DNA of 38,179 bases from an uncultured Bacteroidota bacterium (lineage in GTDB: Bacteria > Bacteroidota > Bacteroidia > Bacteroidales > Bacteroidaceae). The translations under genes were made by a program, and so were the position numbers. The stretch is taken from assembly GCA_947168315.1 (NCBI GenBank), contig CAMVLL010000013.1, positions 1 through 38,179 on the forward strand, written 5' to 3'. The notes below the pieces were generated by a model that was given only the letters and a program-made list of their open reading frames with translations, had not been told where the DNA came from and did not search any database. Within the stretch, counting starts at the first letter, position 1. Each line of letters begins with the position of its first letter. Below, piece by piece: positions 33,928 to 38,179 of the stretch.

Positions 33928-34158
33928 TTATTGTTCTTTTACTCTATACACTGTAATACACCCATCAGGGCAGACGGTAGCACACGAGGTACATCCGGTA
34001 CAAGTGTCATCTTCTATTTGTTGGGCAAATACATACCCTTTCTTATTTACCTGCTTGGTGGTTAAAGCAATGATTTGTAGAGGACAGGCAACCACGCACA
34101 GTGCACAACCTTTACATCTTTCGGTATCTACGACGATAGCACCTTTGATTTTTCCCAT
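33928..34158 (-). CDS. 2-[4Fe-4S] ferredoxin-like delta subunit of the 2-oxoacid oxidoreductase
   Basis: From the ATG at 34158 (MGKIKGAIVV) the protein is 76 aa; a TTG six nt upstream is a poorer start. Two CxxCxxCxxxCP-type motifs are present: CKGCALCVVACP and CTGCTSCATVCP. They bind two [4Fe-4S] clusters that carry electrons from the TPP site to external ferredoxin. It lies 10 nt from both neighbours in the operon and completes the four-subunit complex. Confidence 0.93.
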   Translation of the reverse strand: MGKIKGAIVVDTERCKGCALCVVACPLQIIALTTKQVNKKGYVFAQQIEDDTCTGCTSCATVCPDGCITVYRVKEQ

Positions 34159-34168
34159 ATACAAGTTG

Positions 34169-34444
34169 TTATTGATTATACATGTCTTTATTATAAAACT
34201 CTAATATGTCCATCAGCATCTGACGAGCATGTACAGCCGGACTTTCCGGATTTCTCTCAATCGCTTCCAAATAATGATTCAAGGCCAACTGCCAATCACC
34301 TTTCTTGCGGTAGAGATTACCCAACAGATAATGAACTTCATCATTGTCGGGCTCACGATTAATCATATCATTCAAGTAGGAGAGAGCTGCATTCAAATCA
34401 TCGTTTTGAATCATCTTCTTGATTTTCACTAATCTTTCATCCAT
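34169..34444 (-). CDS. Small TPR protein heading the vor operon
   Basis: A 91-aa protein of two to three tetratricopeptide-like helices: LNAALSYLNDMINREPDN, EVHYLLGNLYRKKGDWQLAL and NHYLEAIERNPESPA. There is no signal peptide, so it is cytoplasmic. It is the first gene of the 2-oxoacid oxidoreductase operon, 10 nt before the ferredoxin subunit, and may aid assembly of the complex; that is inference. A -7-like TATATTTG (minus strand, plus 34466-34473) lies 22 nt upstream without a well-spaced -33. Confidence 0.82.
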   Translation of the reverse strand: MDERLVKIKKMIQNDDLNAALSYLNDMINREPDNDEVHYLLGNLYRKKGDWQLALNHYLEAIERNPESPAVHARQMLMDILEFYNKDMYNQ

Positions 34445-34498
34445 GCTTCTCTTTCCATTTGTTCACAAATATACAATTTATTTGCAAAATCTAACATT

Positions 34499-34542
34499 AT
34501 AGCAAAGAAAATAAAGCACTAAGGCTTTATTTTCTTTGCTAT
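34499..34542 (-). terminator. Very long perfect hairpin at the end of the tkt-rpiB-DUF4468 operon
   Basis: A 19-bp perfect stem (34499-34517 against 34524-34542) with a 6-nt loop ACTAAG. It lies 27 nt beyond the DUF4468 stop and upstream of the vor operon promoter region. The arms are A/T-rich (AGCAAAGAAAATAAAGC), so the stem itself supplies a U-rich 3' side. Confidence 0.8.
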
Positions 34543-34568
34543 GTGATAGGATGTTTGTTGGGGAGTTT

Positions 34569-35693
34569 TCATCGAACTATCTCTCCAACAAACATATTGT
34601 AATTTCCACCATCTTTATTTCCTGCATTGATCTTGGCTGCTTCTTCAGCGTTGATGTTTTGCTGCATCAAGCGTTTGCAATTGATGACTTCAGATGGTTT
34701 GCTCTCACCTTCCTTATAGAAGGAAATAGTAAAGTTTTCGTTCGAGGTAAGCAATAGGTTTGCTATAGCTTTACGAGTGTCGAGAACGATGAAGGCAACT
34801 TTCTTACCAAACATCTCACCATAGCCTCCCCAAGCCTCTTGATCGATCTTGACTTCTTCACCATTTGCTGAGATCATGATACGTGCGGCTTCTTTTGTCG
34901 CAGGTTGAACAACCGGAGCTGCTGGCTTCACTGTCTCTTGGGGAACCACAACAGGCTTCTGAACATCAACAGGTTTTTGTGCTTCTGTTGGTTTCACTGC
35001 TTCAACAGACTTCTGAACCTCAACTGGTTTCTGCGCTACGACAGGTTCTTGTGTGACAACTGGAACTACAGCGGTTTGAGACTTCTGGATGCCAGCACCT
35101 AATTTAATAAGATAATCTCCAAGGGCATTCTGAGCAGACTTGAATAACTCATCCTTTGCGTCAATAGTTTTCCTACGGAACTTGCTACTGATAGGGACAA
35201 GTTTTGTACCCGACTTACGAACGGCGTATTTGTCGGTAATCCATTCCTCAGCTGTATATTTATTATTCTCATGTCCATCATTATATAGGTATCGGATGTT
35301 TGTCATATCGAGATCACATGATCCGTCTTTGCACTGAATAATCAAATGATAGTAGAACCGTGTACGATCCAAAGAAATGAATGAACTGGTGAACACCAGG
35401 TATTCTTCGCCATTGGCAACGATTGTACCTTTGTCTTCCTCATGGAAGAGGATACGTGGATTGAAGAGACCTTTATCTGCTTCTTTGGCCTTGAAGTAAT
35501 CATTTGCCCAGTCTTTCATTACATTGTACAACTCCAGTTGTGTCAAAACAGGAGCATTCAGAGTTGTCTTGAAATGCACTAACCCATCTTCACCAACAGG
35601 AACAGCTCCCAGCAGATATTTACTGTCTTCTTGAGCACGCAATCCAGTAATGATTGCTATGCAACAAACTATAAATAAGATAAACCTTTTCAT
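34569..35693 (-). CDS. Secreted DUF4468 protein with a Pro/Val/Gln repeat linker and a split-barrel-like C-terminal domain
   Basis: From the ATG at 35693 this is a 374-aa protein with a signal peptide (MKRFILFIVCCIAIITGLRA). An ATG at 35702 would add three residues and overlap rpiB. Residues ~30-195 match the DUF4468 type of Bacteroides envelope proteins. Residues ~210-266 are a low-complexity linker of repeated K-P-V-x-x-Q units (VQKPV, AQKPV, TQEPV). The C-terminal ~105 residues contain WGGYGEMFGKKVAFIVLD and ENFTISFYKEGE in the order seen in flavin-reductase-like FMN-binding split barrels, a weak resemblance. It follows rpiB directly, although it is exported while rpiB and tkt are cytoplasmic. 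The function is unknown. Confidence 0.78.
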   Translation of the reverse strand: MKRFILFIVCCIAIITGLRAQEDSKYLLGAVPVGEDGLVHFKTTLNAPVLTQLELYNVMKDWANDYFKAKEADKGLFNPRILFHEEDKGTIVANGEEYLVFTSSFISLDRTRFYYHLIIQCKDGSCDLDMTNIRYLYNDGHENNKYTAEEWITDKYAVRKSGTKLVPISSKFRRKTIDAKDELFKSAQNALGDYLIKLGAGIQKSQTAVVPVVTQEPVVAQKPVEVQKSVEAVKPTEAQKPVDVQKPVVVPQETVKPAAPVVQPATKEAARIMISANGEEVKIDQEAWGGYGEMFGKKVAFIVLDTRKAIANLLLTSNENFTISFYKEGESKPSEVINCKRLMQQNINAEEAAKINAGNKDGGNYNMFVGEIVR

Positions 35694-35694
35694 C

Positions 35695-36141
35695 TTACAC
35701 ATTATTTTTATTTTTGAGTGGTATTTTTTGAATACGTCTTAGGTGACGACCTCCTTCAAATGCTGTTGAAAAGAATTCGTTGAGGATAGGATCAACCTCT
35801 TCTTTCGTGATGAATCTTCCCGGTAAAACCAAGATGTTGGCATCATTGTGCTGACGTGCCAGATGTGCAATCTCAGGAATCCAACATAATGCGGCACGGA
35901 TGCCTTGATGCTTGTTGACTGTCATGCTGATTCCCTCGCCACTACCACAGACAGCAACACCCATTTCACTCTCGCCTGTTTCGACAGACTCAGCCAAAGG
36001 ATGACCGAAATCGGGATAGTCGCAACTATCAGTACTATAAGTTCCAAAGTCTTTAACGGAATATTCGTGCTCTTCTAACCACGTTTTTACATATTCCTTT
36101 ATCTCATATCCGGCATGGTCGGATGCTACGCCTATATTCAT
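35695..36141 (-). CDS. rpiB: Ribose 5-phosphate isomerase B
   Basis: Interconverts ribose 5-phosphate and ribulose 5-phosphate. At 148 aa it is normal length for RpiB. Visible are IGVASDHAGYEIKEYV at the start (the phosphate-binding DHAG), VKDFGTYSTDSCDYPDFGHP, GVAVCGSGEGISMTVNKHQG with the catalytic Cys, and ARQHNDANILVLPGRF. The ATG overlaps the tkt stop by 4 nt, so the two enzymes of the non-oxidative pentose phosphate pathway are translationally coupled. Confidence 0.96.
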   Translation of the reverse strand: MNIGVASDHAGYEIKEYVKTWLEEHEYSVKDFGTYSTDSCDYPDFGHPLAESVETGESEMGVAVCGSGEGISMTVNKHQGIRAALCWIPEIAHLARQHNDANILVLPGRFITKEEVDPILNEFFSTAFEGGRHLRRIQKIPLKNKNNV

Positions 36142-38156
36142 GCTAACAATGCTTTTACCTGGTTATAAACATTCTGTGCAGTGAAACCTAATTTCTCATC
36201 CAGCACTTTGTATGGTGCACTGAAACCAAATGACTCCAAGCCAAAAACTTTTCCGTTCTCACCAACCAAACCTTCTAAATTTACTGGTAAGCCAGCAGTC
36301 AGACCGAATTTCTTAATTGCTTTTGGCAAAACACTCTCCTGATAGTCTGCAGGCTGATTACGGAACAGACCTTCGGATGGAGCAGAAACGATGCGTACTT
36401 TTACTCCATCTTGACGAAGCAACACGGCTCCAGCTTCAAGTGTTGATACTTCTGAGCCTGATGCTACTAGAATCACGTCAGGATTCTCGTCAGATCCTGC
36501 TACAATGTAAGCACCTTTGGCTGCTTGTTCATAGTCGTTTCCTTCAGGAAGCATCTCGATATTCTGACGAGAGAAGATCAGAGCAGTTGGAGTTTCCATA
36601 TTTTCCATAGCCAACTTCCAAGCAACTGTGGTTTCTTCGGCATCTGCTGGACGAAGTACAAGCACTGAATTCTTTCCATGATGGTTCTTCAACTTCTCCA
36701 TCAAACGTATCTGTGCCTCTTGCTCAACAGGTTCGTGTGTCGGTCCATCCTCTCCAACACGGAATGCATCGTGAGTCCAGATGAATTTGACAGGAACTTC
36801 CATCAAGGCAGCTAAGCGGATAGCTGGTTTCATATAATCGGAGAATACGAAGAAGGTACCGCATGCTGTGATGACACCACCATGCAGCATCATACCGATG
36901 CAAATACATGCCATGGCTAGTTCAGCAACACCGGCTTGGAAGAATGCACCGCCAAAATCACCTTTTTTGAAAGCGTATGTTTTCTTGAGGAAACCGTCCG
37001 TCTTATCCGAGTTAGATAGGTCGGCGGATGCACAAATCATATTAGGAACTTGCTCAGCTAAAACGCCAAGAACAGTTGCTGAGGCATTACGAGTGGCAGC
37101 ACCTGCCTTTTGTTGGATGCTCTTCCAATCTACTTTTGGTGCTTTCCCGCTAAACCATTCTGCTAATTGAATGGCTTTATCAGGGTTCTGTGCAGCCCAT
37201 TGTGCTTCTTCTTTATGTCGTTCAGCTACGATTGCTTTCAATTCTTCTTGACGTTTGGTATACAGTTCCTTGACATCCTCGAAGATGGTGAATGGCTCAT
37301 CCGGATTACCGCCCAAATTAATGATGGTATTACGATAAGCATCTCCTCCTAGAGGAGCACCATGTGTCTTGCAATTACGTTCGTAAGATGAGTTATCATC
37401 TTTGCGAGCACCTTTACCCATGATACATTTTCCGATAATCAGTGTCGGACGTTCCTTCTCTGCTTTTGCTTCGTTCAATGCTCTACGAATTTCACCACAG
37501 TCATTACCGTTGATTTCTATGACATTCCATCCCCAAGCACGATATTTGGCAGCAGTATCCTCGTTGATGACGTCTTTTGTCTCGGTCGAGAGTTGGATAT
37601 CGTTGGAGTCGTAGAACATGATGAGATTGTTGAGCCCCAGTGTGCCGGCGATTCGGCCAGAACCTTGAGATATTTCCTCTTGGATACCTCCGTCAGATAT
37701 ATATGCATAAATAGTTTCTTTTTCAAAAGTGGGGTTCCCTGTACGAGTAGCCAGGAATTTAGCAGCAATAGCAGCACCTACAGCAAAGGTGTGACCTTGT
37801 CCAAGTGGACCGGAAGTATTTTCGATACCACGGTTCACGTCTCGTTCAGGATGTCCTGGAGTAGGCGAACCCCATTGACGGAACTGTTGTAGCTCATCCA
37901 AAGTAAATTTTCCGGTTAAGGCCAGAGTGGAATAGAGCATAGGTGACATGTGACCTGGATCAAGGAAGAAACGGTCACGGCCTTCCCATGCTGGTTTTTC
38001 AGGATCATATTGTAGATACTCTGAATATAAAACGTTGATAAAATCGGCACCACCCATAGCACCACCAGGGTGACCGGAATTTGCTTTCTCTACCATTGAA
38101 GCAGCCAGAATACGAATATTGTCGGCTGCGTGATTCATGACTTTGTTATCATTCAT
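36138..38156 (-). CDS. tkt: Transketolase
   Basis: Transfers two-carbon units between sugar phosphates in the pentose phosphate pathway, with thiamine diphosphate. At 672 aa it is complete. It starts with NIRILAASMVEKANSGHPGG, followed by LDPGHMSPMLYS and GPLGQGHTFAVGAAIAAKF. The TPP-binding motif is ISDGGIQEEISQGSGRIAG, ending at MFYDSNDIQLS; the usual GDG is SDG here. The pyrimidine domain has FGGAFFQAGVAELAMA and the GEDGPTHEPVEQ substrate loop. The start at 38156 is only 23 nt from the window end, so its promoter is not visible. It leads the operon tkt-rpiB-DUF4468. Confidence 0.97.
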   Translation of the reverse strand: MNDNKVMNHAADNIRILAASMVEKANSGHPGGAMGGADFINVLYSEYLQYDPEKPAWEGRDRFFLDPGHMSPMLYSTLALTGKFTLDELQQFRQWGSPTPGHPERDVNRGIENTSGPLGQGHTFAVGAAIAAKFLATRTGNPTFEKETIYAYISDGGIQEEISQGSGRIAGTLGLNNLIMFYDSNDIQLSTETKDVINEDTAAKYRAWGWNVIEINGNDCGEIRRALNEAKAEKERPTLIIGKCIMGKGARKDDNSSYERNCKTHGAPLGGDAYRNTIINLGGNPDEPFTIFEDVKELYTKRQEELKAIVAERHKEEAQWAAQNPDKAIQLAEWFSGKAPKVDWKSIQQKAGAATRNASATVLGVLAEQVPNMICASADLSNSDKTDGFLKKTYAFKKGDFGGAFFQAGVAELAMACICIGMMLHGGVITACGTFFVFSDYMKPAIRLAALMEVPVKFIWTHDAFRVGEDGPTHEPVEQEAQIRLMEKLKNHHGKNSVLVLRPADAEETTVAWKLAMENMETPTALIFSRQNIEMLPEGNDYEQAAKGAYIVAGSDENPDVILVASGSEVSTLEAGAVLLRQDGVKVRIVSAPSEGLFRNQPADYQESVLPKAIKKFGLTAGLPVNLEGLVGENGKVFGLESFGFSAPYKVLDEKLGFTAQNVYNQVKALLA

Positions 38157-38179
38157 AGGTTCTTTTCTTTGGTTTATTC

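Overview
The window comes from a member of the Bacteroidota, most likely order Bacteroidales (Bacteroides/Prevotella group). The evidence is protein content (DUF3857, DUF4827, DUF4468 and 5-fold beta-flower families, VorB-type 2-oxoacid:ferredoxin oxidoreductase, ECF sigma with a barrel-fused anti-sigma), promoter-like elements of the Bacteroidetes type (TTTG, about 20 nt, TAnnTTTG) and start codons without clear Shine-Dalgarno sequences. It reads as a chromosomal core region. I see no tRNA, rRNA, insertion sequence, prophage or CRISPR array.

Layout. 1-5089 (minus): one probable operon of an S41 lipoprotein protease, a polyprenyl-phosphate mannosyltransferase-like GT2, a dihydroorotase gene broken by a small internal deletion, a stand-alone MetH reactivation domain and a membrane metallophosphoesterase cut by the window edge. 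5080-7299 (minus): a large TPR protein, divergent from mfd (7420-10788, plus). 11077-13002 (plus): an ECF sigma factor and a probable dual-membrane anti-sigma factor. 13143-14282: a YqhD-like alcohol dehydrogenase. 14384-16558: rpe and a ComEC-type channel protein. 16635-17672: an NrnA-like DHH phosphoesterase. 17758-19772: a DUF4827 lipoprotein overlapping glmM. 19791-19943: hairpins around a 22-bp tandem repeat. 19956-24715 (minus): a DUF3857 pair, one with a transglutaminase triad and one without, then a beta-flower repeat protein and a SlyD-like FKBP. 25017-31249 (plus): the ilvD-ilvB-ilvN-thioesterase-ilvC operon behind a leader-peptide attenuator. 31281-34444 (minus): a vor/kor-type ferredoxin oxidoreductase operon with an unannotated 54-aa membrane protein inside it. 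34499-38156 (minus): tkt, rpiB and a DUF4468 secreted protein.

How the genes work together. The ilv operon makes valine and isoleucine (and the leucine precursor). The convergent vor operon can interconvert 2-oxoacids, probably including branched-chain ones, with acyl-CoAs using ferredoxin, so the two operons share intermediates. The acyl-ACP thioesterase between ilvN and ilvC adds a possible link to lipid metabolism. rpe, rpiB and tkt are all non-oxidative pentose phosphate genes, though rpe is in a separate unit.

The most striking element is upstream of ilvD: a canonical promoter, a 24-codon ORF with 15 Ile/Leu/Val codons (nine in a row), an antiterminator arm starting right after its stop codon, and a Rho-independent terminator whose 5' arm is the exact 11-nt complement of that arm. 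This is the architecture of ribosome-mediated attenuation, in a phylum where I do not recall it being well characterised.
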